A stretch of 55,725 nt of DNA from Candidatus Hodarchaeota archaeon. GTDB taxonomy: Archaea > Asgardarchaeota > Heimdallarchaeia > Hodarchaeales > Hodarchaeaceae. The notes beneath the pieces were generated by a model that was given only the letters and a program-made list of their open reading frames with translations, did not search any database and was not told the DNA's origin. A program made the translations under genes and the position numbers. Where the stretch lies: NCBI GenBank assembly GCA_029856365.1, contig JAHQWW010000013.1, positions 1 through 55,725 on the forward strand, in the 5' to 3' direction. Below, piece after piece: positions 8,916-16,922 of this stretch. Position 1 is the first letter of the stretch, and every line of letters starts with the position of its first letter.

Positions 8916-9911
8916 TCAATACTCTAAATCCAAATTAATTTGATTGATTGGTTCCTCTCCCCTCGATATTATTGAAATGTTTGTAATAATGTCTTCAATA
9001 AAAACTACTTCCCTCTCAACAACTTTAAACGCGGAATGTGGGCTCATCACGACATTATCCAATTCCTCAAAAGATTGATTTTGAAAAACACTAATAGGTT
9101 TTTTACGATCTTGGGGGTAGTTATACCATACATCTAAAGCTGCAATTGCATTTTTATTATCTTTAAGGTACTTATAGAGGGCCTGTTCGTCAATTATCGA
9201 ACCCCGAGAAATATTACAAATCACGACTCTTTCTTTCATTTGTTGAAATTCATTTTTCCCAATAAGTCCTTCTGTTTCTCTTGTCAATGGTAATGCAATA
9301 AGAATAAAATCGGATTCATTTAAGACATAAGAAATATCATCTGGCCCTCCAAGAAAATCACATTGATCCTCACTATCAATTCGATTAGGGTCTCGTTTAA
9401 TCGCATAAACATTCATCTTGAATCCATTTTTAAGAATTTTCCCAACTTTTTTTCCTATTGCTCCATAACCAATTATTCCTAGTGTTTTTCCAGTAATCCA
9501 ATAGGAATTCTCGTCATTATAGCGAGGAGACCAGTCCCCTTTTCTCATCCTCGAGTCACGATAAGTAATTCTTTTCGCTGCTGTTAATAACAGGGAGACA
9601 GCATGTTCAGCTATTGCTAGAGAATTAGAATGCGAATTTGAAACCGTTATATGTGGATATTGCCTTAAAAGCTCAAAATCAAGGGTTTCTGAACCCGTCC
9701 ATGGAACTTGAATATGTCTTAACTTCTCTGCTTTTTCCATAAATGTGGAGGATAATTTGTAAGCTACTAGAACCTCAACGTCTGGAGCTACTGATAATAA
9801 TGTTTCTTCATTTATTTCAGCAGGAAAAATAAGATCAATCTCGTCAGGGAGTTTTTTGTGATAAAATTTTTTCAACTCTGGAGAAACCCGAAGTCCAAAT
9901 AAAACTTTCAT
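8916..9911 (-). CDS. D-isomer-specific 2-hydroxyacid dehydrogenase
   Basis: 331 residues, with AAGGGTAG upstream of the ATG. The NAD-binding motif GIIGYGAIGKKVG is near residues 145-157. The substrate-binding arginine region is NISRGSIIDEQAL and the catalytic histidine is in MSPHSAFK near residue 298. The family reduces 2-keto acids or oxidises D-2-hydroxyacids with NAD(P). The true substrate (glyoxylate, hydroxypyruvate, phosphoglycerate or another) cannot be named. It lies 31 bases downstream of the reductive-dehalogenase-like gene on the same strand, so the two are probably co-transcribed. Confidence 0.87.
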   Translation of the reverse strand: MKVLFGLRVSPELKKFYHKKLPDEIDLIFPAEINEETLLSVAPDVEVLVAYKLSSTFMEKAEKLRHIQVPWTGSETLDFELLRQYPHITVSNSHSNSLAIAEHAVSLLLTAAKRITYRDSRMRKGDWSPRYNDENSYWITGKTLGIIGYGAIGKKVGKILKNGFKMNVYAIKRDPNRIDSEDQCDFLGGPDDISYVLNESDFILIALPLTRETEGLIGKNEFQQMKERVVICNISRGSIIDEQALYKYLKDNKNAIAALDVWYNYPQDRKKPISVFQNQSFEELDNVVMSPHSAFKVVEREVVFIEDIITNISIISRGEEPINQINLDLEY

Positions 9912-9942
9912 ATAATATCTACCCTTTATTAACCTGTAACAC

Positions 9943-11163
9943 CTACATCTTTTTCCCTAGGTATCTCTTTGATCGCCAAAACGCGTCGGGGTCATCTTTC
10001 TTCCCGTACCTCCACCAGGGGAACTTAGCCATAAGATCATCCATCCATACCCACAGTCGATCCATAAATCGAACATGTTTGATGAAGAACCGAGCGACAT
10101 CATGACTAATTCCTGGGGGTTTGGTAAAAGGACAAACTCGAATGCAATTTGAGCAATCAGCAGAATTTTTTACCCAATAATCATAACAAGCGTCCACGTT
10201 AACATACCATTTATATGATCCATTATTATTGGAAATAGTATCCCAGGGAGTTTCCCAAGTAGGATCTGTCTCATAAGATATAGATTGTGACGGACAGGAC
10301 TTTGCACATTTTTTGCAAACTCTACAAAACCGGGTAACGCCGAAATCTATTGGCTTATCTGGCATTAATGGTAAATCAGTGAAAACTTTACATATTCGCA
10401 CCCTTTGTCCATACTTGGGATTTATTAGGAGACCATTACGCCCAAATTGCCCAAGACCTGCTTTGACAGCTAAAGGAACGGACAATCCTGTGTCATTACC
10501 AGCAGGAATCGCGTGGTAGCCTAATTTTCTTAAAGATTCTGCCATACAAGCGATGGCAAACGCCATTCGTGAGTAGCCATTTCCAGTTGCAATACTTGCT
10601 GGAAGAGCTGGTGATGTTTTCAAAGCATGATAGTCCATTTCGATCAGCATAACAATTGCATATTTCATTTCTTCTGGGAAATTGATTGGTTCGTTTCTTC
10701 GATCATGCGTGAAGATAAATGGAAGTTCAGGGTCAAGCTCGGCAATTCCTACTTTGCATGCACCAAATACTTGACCAATTCGTTTGATTAGCTTTGTGTT
10801 CGTTTTGATGTCAGTTGATTCTAGTTTGGGTAAAATATTGAACAGCTGCGTTGGAAGAATCTTCTTATCACTGTCTCCTCCAGCACTATTCCAATTAAAA
10901 GCTCCATAAAAATGATCATATATTGTCCAGGAAGCTTCTTGTGCGGCATAACCAATACGGCTATATCCCTTCTTGCCTACCTTATTGGACGCACGTTCTG
11001 TAATAGGACGCATGTGAGATGAATAGGATTCATCCCATACTACTCTAGCAAAAATCGTGTCCCTATTGGAAAATCTTTGGTATTTACTTTTATCTATTGC
11101 AAAAGGGATTTTTCCTTTCTTGAACTCTTTTTCAAGTTGTAATCGCCCGTTATTTTCAATCAT
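9943..11163 (-). CDS. Reductive-dehalogenase-like iron-sulfur protein
   Basis: 406 residues. The C-terminal third carries two [4Fe-4S] motifs: CRVCKKCAKSCP near residue 278 and C-x10-CSNCIRVCP near 324-345. The N-terminal two thirds match the cobamide-binding fold of reductive dehalogenases and epoxyqueuosine reductase (GYHAIPAGNDTGLSVPLAVKAGLGQFGRNG split over residues 215-245). There is no twin-arginine signal peptide and no rdhB anchor gene beside it, unlike respiratory RdhA. The protein is therefore likely cytoplasmic. Homologs without Tat signals exist in archaea and marine bacteria; some catalyse NADPH-linked dehalogenation, and others are uncharacterised. TGTGATC precedes the ATG. Confidence 0.78.
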   Translation of the reverse strand: MIENNGRLQLEKEFKKGKIPFAIDKSKYQRFSNRDTIFARVVWDESYSSHMRPITERASNKVGKKGYSRIGYAAQEASWTIYDHFYGAFNWNSAGGDSDKKILPTQLFNILPKLESTDIKTNTKLIKRIGQVFGACKVGIAELDPELPFIFTHDRRNEPINFPEEMKYAIVMLIEMDYHALKTSPALPASIATGNGYSRMAFAIACMAESLRKLGYHAIPAGNDTGLSVPLAVKAGLGQFGRNGLLINPKYGQRVRICKVFTDLPLMPDKPIDFGVTRFCRVCKKCAKSCPSQSISYETDPTWETPWDTISNNNGSYKWYVNVDACYDYWVKNSADCSNCIRVCPFTKPPGISHDVARFFIKHVRFMDRLWVWMDDLMAKFPWWRYGKKDDPDAFWRSKRYLGKKM

Positions 11164-11686
11164 TGAAGATCACATGATGGATTAGAGAAGAGTAATCTTT
11201 TTTTAGTAATTGAATCTGTAATAATAAAAATCCTTGCGCTAAACATGATTAAAATTCAACTGTTATCAGTCTAGATGGTGAAGAGCTCCTAAATCAGTCT
11301 TTCATCATCTTTAACGTGAAAAGCTAGTAGTTTAATCCATCACGTCTTGTTTTTTGAAGTTACATGTATTTCTAAAGTTCTGAGATGGCTTACTTCGAAA
11401 AATAAAGTAAAATAATTTTGATTCTTGCGGTGTTAAGAAATATAGTGGATTGAAACAATGAAATCAAGAAAAAAATGTAGTCACATGAGGTAGTCAAATG
11501 GTACAAACAGGAGAAAGAGAGAGATAGGTCATAACAAGAGCAGAAAAGTATTTAGAAGAGAAAACAACGGGGTAGAAGAAGGTATTAAGAGAGATATAAT
11601 ATTCTGCTGTGGAAGGAGGTCTCTCTCTGAAAAGTCTTTAACTAATAGTAATAGTGATCAACCAATAAGTTCAGGGAAGAAGCGTC
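11164..11686. other. Intergenic region upstream of tnpB
   Basis: 523 bases between divergent genes. It probably holds the left end of the TnpB element and the promoter of the minus-strand operon. A purine-rich block lies at about 11500-11625 and includes GGAAGGAGG near 11611-11619, with no start codon at a usable distance. I could not define the transposon left end or any clear hairpin. Confidence 0.4.
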
Positions 11687-12898
11687 GTGGTTTTTTCAAC
11701 ACGAACAGAACAGATTTGGATACAGCACCATAAGAACCTCTCATGGCTCTGTCATCTATCAAAGAACCTTTATAATGAAGGGAATTATCAAATTCGTCAG
11801 GAACTGTTCGAACACAACAAATGGATTCGTTACAATGCTCTGAATAACAAAATTAAAACCACCAATAACTATCGTCAACTTCCAGCCCAGACGGCTCAAC
11901 AGGTGTTGAAAATCCTTGATAGAAGCTGGAAAGCCTTTTTTAACGTTGTCAAAGCCTGGAAGAATGACAAATCTAAATTTAAAGGAAGACCGAAACCCCC
12001 TCGGTACAAACTAAAGAATGGGGAATTTCTACTGGTTTTTACTAACCAACAGGTGAAATTAAAAGATAATTTCCTTATATTTCCCAAGAAAGTAGGGTTT
12101 ACACTAAAAACGAGACTGCCTGACAAAACTAACATAAGGGAAGTTCGAATTATCCCGAAAGGGGTAGGCTATGTAGTAGAAATCGTTTATAAGAAAAAGA
12201 TTAATCCTAAACCTTTGAAGAAATATAATATCATTGCTATTGATTTAGGGGTCCGCAATCTCATAACTACGGTAAATAACAATGGATTAAAACCGTTTGT
12301 TATTAATGGTGGGGTTGTCAAATCCATTAATCAATACTACAACAAAGAATGCGCCAGAATTCAATCAACCTATGACCATCAAGGGATAAAAACAGGGAAA
12401 GCAATGCAAAAACTAACCAATAAACGTAATATGAAAATCAATGACTATTTTCATAAAACTAGTCGAAGAATTATTGGGTACTGTGTACTTAATGACATTG
12501 GAACAGTTGTTATTGGGTACAATCCCAATTGGAAACAAAACTGCCAGATTGGTAAGAGGAACACCCAGAATTTTCTCACCATTCCATATAAAAAACTAAT
12601 TCAGCAATTAGTCTATAAAGCTGAAGATCAGGGTTTAACTGTCATTAAACAAGAGGAAAGCGACTCCAGTAAGTGTTCTTTCTTGGATGACGAACCAATC
12701 GAACCCCACGACAAATATTTCGACAGAAGAATTACTAGAGGGTTATTCAAATCCCACAAAGGCACTATTATTAATGCTGATGTGAATGGTGCGTATAACA
12801 TTCTGAAAAAAGCACTCCTGAACGCGGTTGACGCTGACAGGATAGAGGATGTAGGGTTACATCCCACACGATGGAGGTTAGCTTCGGTAACGAGCTAG
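11687..12898 (+). CDS. tnpB: TnpB RNA-guided nuclease (IS605 OrfB family)
   Basis: 403 residues from a GTG start. The RuvC-like site is visible: Asp186 in AIDLGVRNL, Asp365 in NADVNGAYNI, and a glutamate. At the usual RuvC-II position the sequence reads VVIGYNPNWKQN without Glu; instead, QEESDSSKCSF (Glu323/324) supplies it. This is the 'rearranged glutamate' seen in a TnpB subgroup related to Fanzor. The four-cysteine zinc finger normal between RuvC-II and III is absent; only the SKCSFLD cysteine remains. Family length is about 400, so the protein is complete. TnpB cuts DNA next to a short TAM, guided by RNA made from the element's 3' end, and so preserves the transposon. It sits between unrelated housekeeping genes, consistent with insertion. 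Confidence 0.88.
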   Translation: MVFSTRTEQIWIQHHKNLSWLCHLSKNLYNEGNYQIRQELFEHNKWIRYNALNNKIKTTNNYRQLPAQTAQQVLKILDRSWKAFFNVVKAWKNDKSKFKGRPKPPRYKLKNGEFLLVFTNQQVKLKDNFLIFPKKVGFTLKTRLPDKTNIREVRIIPKGVGYVVEIVYKKKINPKPLKKYNIIAIDLGVRNLITTVNNNGLKPFVINGGVVKSINQYYNKECARIQSTYDHQGIKTGKAMQKLTNKRNMKINDYFHKTSRRIIGYCVLNDIGTVVIGYNPNWKQNCQIGKRNTQNFLTIPYKKLIQQLVYKAEDQGLTVIKQEESDSSKCSFLDDEPIEPHDKYFDRRITRGLFKSHKGTIINADVNGAYNILKKALLNAVDADRIEDVGLHPTRWRLASVTS

Positions 12899-12900
12899 TT
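11687..12900 (+). mobile_element. TnpB-only IS200/IS605-family element (IS1341-like)
   Basis: A single full-length tnpB without a neighbouring tnpA transposase or IS607 serine recombinase. Such elements rely on a transposase elsewhere. The ends are not determined: the given span is the coding part only, and the real right end probably lies a few dozen bases past 12898, where hairpins resembling an omega-RNA scaffold begin within the gene. Confidence 0.6.
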
Positions 12901-12920
12901 GATGACCTCGTATGAATAAA
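12847..12920 (+). ncRNA. Candidate omega-RNA scaffold at the 3' end of tnpB
   Basis: Two hairpins are packed into the last 50 bases of the gene. One is a perfect 7-bp stem GGATGTA/TACATCC with loop GGGT (12847-12864). The other is a 5-bp stem TAGCT/AGCTA with a 9-base loop (12879-12897) that ends at the stop codon. TnpB guide RNAs are known to overlap the gene's 3' end and run into the flanking DNA, which serves as guide. The end point given here is a guess. Confidence 0.35.
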
Positions 12921-13017
12921 ATTGAATATATTTTTATCAATTTTAATAACCTAAGTGAATTATCCTAATAATCTATAATTTAAGCTGGGGATTATCACAG
13001 GTTAGGGGTTAATATTA

Positions 13018-14058
13018 GTGAAAAAACATTTTCAGCAATTCTTAAAACAGATCCAAACAACGCAAAGGCAAGCAATAAAAGAAGCAGAGAAGAATCCATC
13101 ATTTTCTTTTCGTGAATTTATGTATCAAGATATTCCTCCAAAAATGGTGGCTATTGATGGCTCAAATCGGTGGATCTGGTATAATCCAGATGTTGATGCA
13201 AGAATTGCTATCATTCGCGCAGCAGTAGTAGTGTATGAATATCATGCTCAATCAAAATCCTTGAGATTAGTTGATCATGACCACAAGGATGTCCCTGCTC
13301 TGATTGTGCCAAACAATCTTGAGATGTTAAACTACGATCAAGATGTTAAAGCTCTCCATCAAGAAATTAAAAACGTTTTAGGAAAACGCCCAACAGCTCA
13401 AGGGATTTTAAGTCAATTAAGGGAGTTCGAAGAATATAAGCTAGCTGAAGATTGTGCTTTGAAATATTCAGATTCTATGATTGTGATGGATGGGGCTTTG
13501 ACAATAGCTCAAATAAAGCCGATCGAAGATGCAGCTGGAAACTTAAGAGAAGCCTGTGTAGAGAACAATAACATTCTTATTGGTGTATCAAAACGAAACA
13601 CAACAAGACGACTCAGTTCCGACCTTACTGATGAAGCAGTAGTTAAACGATTGACTGAAAATGATCCACGTATGTTATACACCGAAATTCGAGAAGTACC
13701 TAAAGGAAAACAGGTTTATCCTCCATTAGGAAGGACATTTTTAGCAAAACTTCATTCTAACCCCATAAAAAGCTTTAGAGTGGATGTTGTGCTTCAGAAG
13801 CAGCAAAAAATTGAAACAATTCTCTCCCATTTAGCTTATTATTCGATGATTGATAGTTTTCCTGGGTACCCTTTTCCTTTAGTTGACGCTCACAACATTG
13901 CTGCCTTGGTTCGACGAGTTCCAGATATGTATAACCATGAATTGGTCGAAGCTGCTACTACTCTTGGTATCGAAGATGAATTACTTCAATATCTTATAAT
14001 CCATGAACGAATTGAAAGAGACCCCTTTCATCGACATTTAGATGATATCACCCGTTGA
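13018..14058 (+). CDS. nurA: NurA 5'-3' nuclease
   Basis: 346 residues from GTG, with AGGGG about 10 bases upstream. NurA motifs are clear: the first catalytic aspartate in MVAIDGSNRW near residue 47, the second in IVMDGAL near residue 157, and late conserved tracts (YPFPLVDAHNIA) typical of the family. NurA dimers sit on the HerA hexamer and degrade the 5' strand of DNA ends after Mre11-Rad50 has opened them. First gene of a tight five-gene operon; the stop codon is followed at once by herA. Confidence 0.93.
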   Translation: MKKHFQQFLKQIQTTQRQAIKEAEKNPSFSFREFMYQDIPPKMVAIDGSNRWIWYNPDVDARIAIIRAAVVVYEYHAQSKSLRLVDHDHKDVPALIVPNNLEMLNYDQDVKALHQEIKNVLGKRPTAQGILSQLREFEEYKLAEDCALKYSDSMIVMDGALTIAQIKPIEDAAGNLREACVENNNILIGVSKRNTTRRLSSDLTDEAVVKRLTENDPRMLYTEIREVPKGKQVYPPLGRTFLAKLHSNPIKSFRVDVVLQKQQKIETILSHLAYYSMIDSFPGYPFPLVDAHNIAALVRRVPDMYNHELVEAATTLGIEDELLQYLIIHERIERDPFHRHLDDITR

Positions 14059-14079
14059 ATGAAAAAGGAGAATAAAAAG

Positions 14080-15678
14080 ATGGAAGAAACAGATAGCTCC
14101 ACAAGCTCGGATGAGATTCTTGGAGAAGTAATTTCAGGGGCTGTAAGTTCCACAATTCAATTGAAACTGAAAACTGATAGCGAGGAAGTAAGAATAGGAT
14201 ATCCTGCAGTTGTTGAAGGTAATAAATATGATTTCTTTTGTATTATAGCTGATATTTCCTTTCCTACAAGTAATGCGGTAACAATGTTAGCAAATGCGGA
14301 GAAATTACGAAGTACAATTCCTATGACCTCCATTGAAACTGCTCGTGGACGTACTTTCTATAGTACAGCAGAATTACAATGTGTCCAGATGATAGATAAA
14401 GAGACGAATAAAACATTTTCATTTGAGACCCTTCCTCCATATTTCTCATCTGGTCGTTTCGCCAATGAAGACGATGTGAATAGAGTTTATCAAACTGATC
14501 TTCCAGAATACTCACAATCAGTGGGAACATTACGAGGTGTCGAAGGGTTTGAGATTCCAATTGATTTTCAAGAATTGGTTCAAGTGCCTTTTGGAATCTT
14601 TGGCCGAACCCATTCTGGGAAGACTTTTCTCAATAAGATCATTCTAGGAAATATTCTTCAACTTGGGGTCGCGCAAATCTTGGTTTTTGACATGCAATCA
14701 GAATACGGTTGGCGAAGTCGTGCTGACCAGTCAGCTGGACTCAAATTCTTCTTTGAAGACAAAATCACCCTGCTAGGATTAGATCCAAAAACAAGTAAAA
14801 ATCTCGATGAAGTTTTATACCTAGGAGAAGATGAGATTACACCACAGGATATAATTGTTGCGTTTCAAGATCTTAGTCCCGCGATGAAGGATGCAATTCA
14901 TGAAATCAATAGACACCGAGGTGGTCAAACATTAGTAGAGGCGATCGCAAATGCACCTATTGCTGATCCTAATCCATTTCAAGCGACCCGAGGTACCTTA
15001 AGCGCGCTAAGCAGACGTATTGCTCGTTTAGAACGGCTAGAATTTATTGTTTCTCCAGGAAAAGGAACTTTAAACAAAGTTTTAACCTATTTAAAAGCTG
15101 GTCAGTCCATTGTCGTTGATTTTGGTAAATATGGAGCAGACTTCTTCGCATACCTATTTGTAGCAAATATACTTTCAAGACGTCTGTATCAAGCTTATAG
15201 TGAAATGGTCGATATGGCAGAATATCCCCATTTAGTAGTGCTTCTTGAGGAAGCTCATAAGTTCCTAGACCCATCAATTGCCAGAGGAACAATTTTTGAT
15301 CGCTTAGCTCGAGAAATGAGAAAATTTAAATTAGTTTTAGCAATGGTAGATCAACGTCCTTCAAGAATTGATCCTGAAATTTTGTCCCAGTTAGCAAATC
15401 GATTCATTCTTTCGTTAAATGATCCAAAAGATATTACAGGAGCTCTTTCAGGCCCTGTAGATCCTGCAGCTTGGCGTGCTATCGTGAAAGCAATGCCACC
15501 ACGGACTGTCTTAATGTTTGGGGATGCAATTAAGGCACCCACCGCTATGGATGTCCTAGAATACAGTGATCAGACTATGACCCACAAATGGAAAGTAACA
15601 CATACAAGCACCCGCTTAAAACAAAAACTACAAGAAATGTCTGATGAAGAAAAGAGTGACCTGTTTAAGCCAAAATAG
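14080..15678 (+). CDS. herA: HerA bipolar DNA translocase
   Basis: About 532 residues from the ATG at 14080, which has GGAG 9 bases upstream. An in-frame ATG at 14059, directly after the nurA stop, is possible but has no ribosome site of its own. An N-terminal HAS-barrel region precedes the FtsK/HerA-type ATPase: Walker A GRTHSGKT near residues 174-181 and Walker B VVLLEEAH near 386-393. The C-terminus has sensor and Arg-finger regions (VDQRPSRIDPEILSQLANRF). HerA forms a hexamer that pumps DNA into NurA. Confidence 0.93.
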   Translation: MEETDSSTSSDEILGEVISGAVSSTIQLKLKTDSEEVRIGYPAVVEGNKYDFFCIIADISFPTSNAVTMLANAEKLRSTIPMTSIETARGRTFYSTAELQCVQMIDKETNKTFSFETLPPYFSSGRFANEDDVNRVYQTDLPEYSQSVGTLRGVEGFEIPIDFQELVQVPFGIFGRTHSGKTFLNKIILGNILQLGVAQILVFDMQSEYGWRSRADQSAGLKFFFEDKITLLGLDPKTSKNLDEVLYLGEDEITPQDIIVAFQDLSPAMKDAIHEINRHRGGQTLVEAIANAPIADPNPFQATRGTLSALSRRIARLERLEFIVSPGKGTLNKVLTYLKAGQSIVVDFGKYGADFFAYLFVANILSRRLYQAYSEMVDMAEYPHLVVLLEEAHKFLDPSIARGTIFDRLAREMRKFKLVLAMVDQRPSRIDPEILSQLANRFILSLNDPKDITGALSGPVDPAAWRAIVKAMPPRTVLMFGDAIKAPTAMDVLEYSDQTMTHKWKVTHTSTRLKQKLQEMSDEEKSDLFKPK

Positions 15679-15689
15679 CCAGCTGATCA

Positions 15690-16922
15690 ATGATGGCAAA
15701 AATCTTATTCGTCTCTGATGTTCATATAGGTATTAGATATCCTTATCGTGTTAATCTTCGAACTGGGATAAGCGAACGAACAATGGATTTCATTGAAGCA
15801 TTAGTTCGTGTTGTCAAATATGCAATAAAAGAACAAATAGATATCTTTGTTATTTCAGGGGATTTATACGATCGTGTGACTATTGGCCCCACATTATTAC
15901 GTCAGGTAAGGGAAAAAATCTGGCAACCACTACTTAATCATAGAATTCCAATCGTCTTAGTAGGAGGGAATCATGATTCTCCTCAGATTTTTGAGAAAGG
16001 ATCTCCTTTTGGTGAGATCTCAATTATTCCTAATAGCTATGCAGTTAGATGGCCTCAATCGCAAAAAGTTAAAGCACGAAACACAGAAGAGGAAATCGGA
16101 TTCGTTCTCCTTCCCTACATGACAGCTACTCAGGCTGTAGCATATGCAGAGGAACGGATCGGGGAAGAGATCGAACGAGGCCAACATATGATTCGTAGTC
16201 AGCAGTTATTTCGTGATTGGATTAAACATGAAGTGAAAATGCTTGACACAAAGATTAAATTCATTGTTGGGCATTTCTATGTAAAGGGATCGAAAATTGG
16301 CATAATTCCTTATCCTGATCAGTTACCACATGAGTTCATCTTTAAGAAAGATATGCTTCCGCTAGAAGAGATTGACCTCGCAGTCTTTGGCCATATTCAT
16401 ACAACACAAGTATTGTTTAATGGTAAAGTATTAGTTCCTGGATCTCTGGAACGAGTGGATTTCGGTGAAACAACAGAAGATAAAGGATTTTATGTCTATA
16501 ATACAAATACGAAGAAATTAGATTTTGTTTCAAACAATCCTCGTCCATTACTAAGGAAGTTCATAGAGGTTCTTCAAGATACTCAAAATCCAACTGATTT
16601 CATTCTTAAGCATCTTCCCCAGGAATTTGATAATGCGATTGTACGCCTTGACATTCAAATCTCTTCTTTACTTAAAAAACGTGTGATTCTGCCCCGAATT
16701 CATCAAACTCTAGAAGAACGAGCATTTCATTATGAGATTAATTGGAATACCTCAGAAACAATTAGAGAAATTGTAATATCAGATTTAATCTTAGATCCTT
16801 TAGTATTATTTGCTGAATTCGTATCAGAACAATATAATGACTATCCTTACATGAAAGAACTTCGTCAAAAGGGTTTAGAAATCTTAGATGCCGCTATCTC
16901 AAAAGTGGAGGAAGAAAAATGA
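15690..16922 (+). CDS. mre11: Mre11 nuclease
   Basis: 410 residues. All five metallophosphoesterase motifs are present in order: DVHIG near residue 10, GDLYD near 58, GGNHD near 92-96, GHFY near 193 and GHIH near 233-236. The C-terminal capping and Rad50-binding part is present. Mre11 makes the first cut at DNA breaks together with Rad50. Two tandem ATG codons (15690, 15693) are possible starts. The stop overlaps the rad50 ATG by four bases (ATGA), a sign of translational coupling. Confidence 0.95.
   Translation: MMAKILFVSDVHIGIRYPYRVNLRTGISERTMDFIEALVRVVKYAIKEQIDIFVISGDLYDRVTIGPTLLRQVREKIWQPLLNHRIPIVLVGGNHDSPQIFEKGSPFGEISIIPNSYAVRWPQSQKVKARNTEEEIGFVLLPYMTATQAVAYAEERIGEEIERGQHMIRSQQLFRDWIKHEVKMLDTKIKFIVGHFYVKGSKIGIIPYPDQLPHEFIFKKDMLPLEEIDLAVFGHIHTTQVLFNGKVLVPGSLERVDFGETTEDKGFYVYNTNTKKLDFVSNNPRPLLRKFIEVLQDTQNPTDFILKHLPQEFDNAIVRLDIQISSLLKKRVILPRIHQTLEERAFHYEINWNTSETIREIVISDLILDPLVLFAEFVSEQYNDYPYMKELRQKGLEILDAAISKVEEEK

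Noticed and set aside
11490..11740. An open frame of about 80 codons before tnpB, rich in Lys and Arg
   Set aside because: It has no start codon, no ribosome site and overlaps the start of tnpB in another frame; composition looks like random purine-rich DNA.
12530..12545. Loss of the RuvC-II Glu in TnpB as a sign of inactivation
   Set aside because: The glutamate is supplied by the later QEES motif, as known for one TnpB branch.
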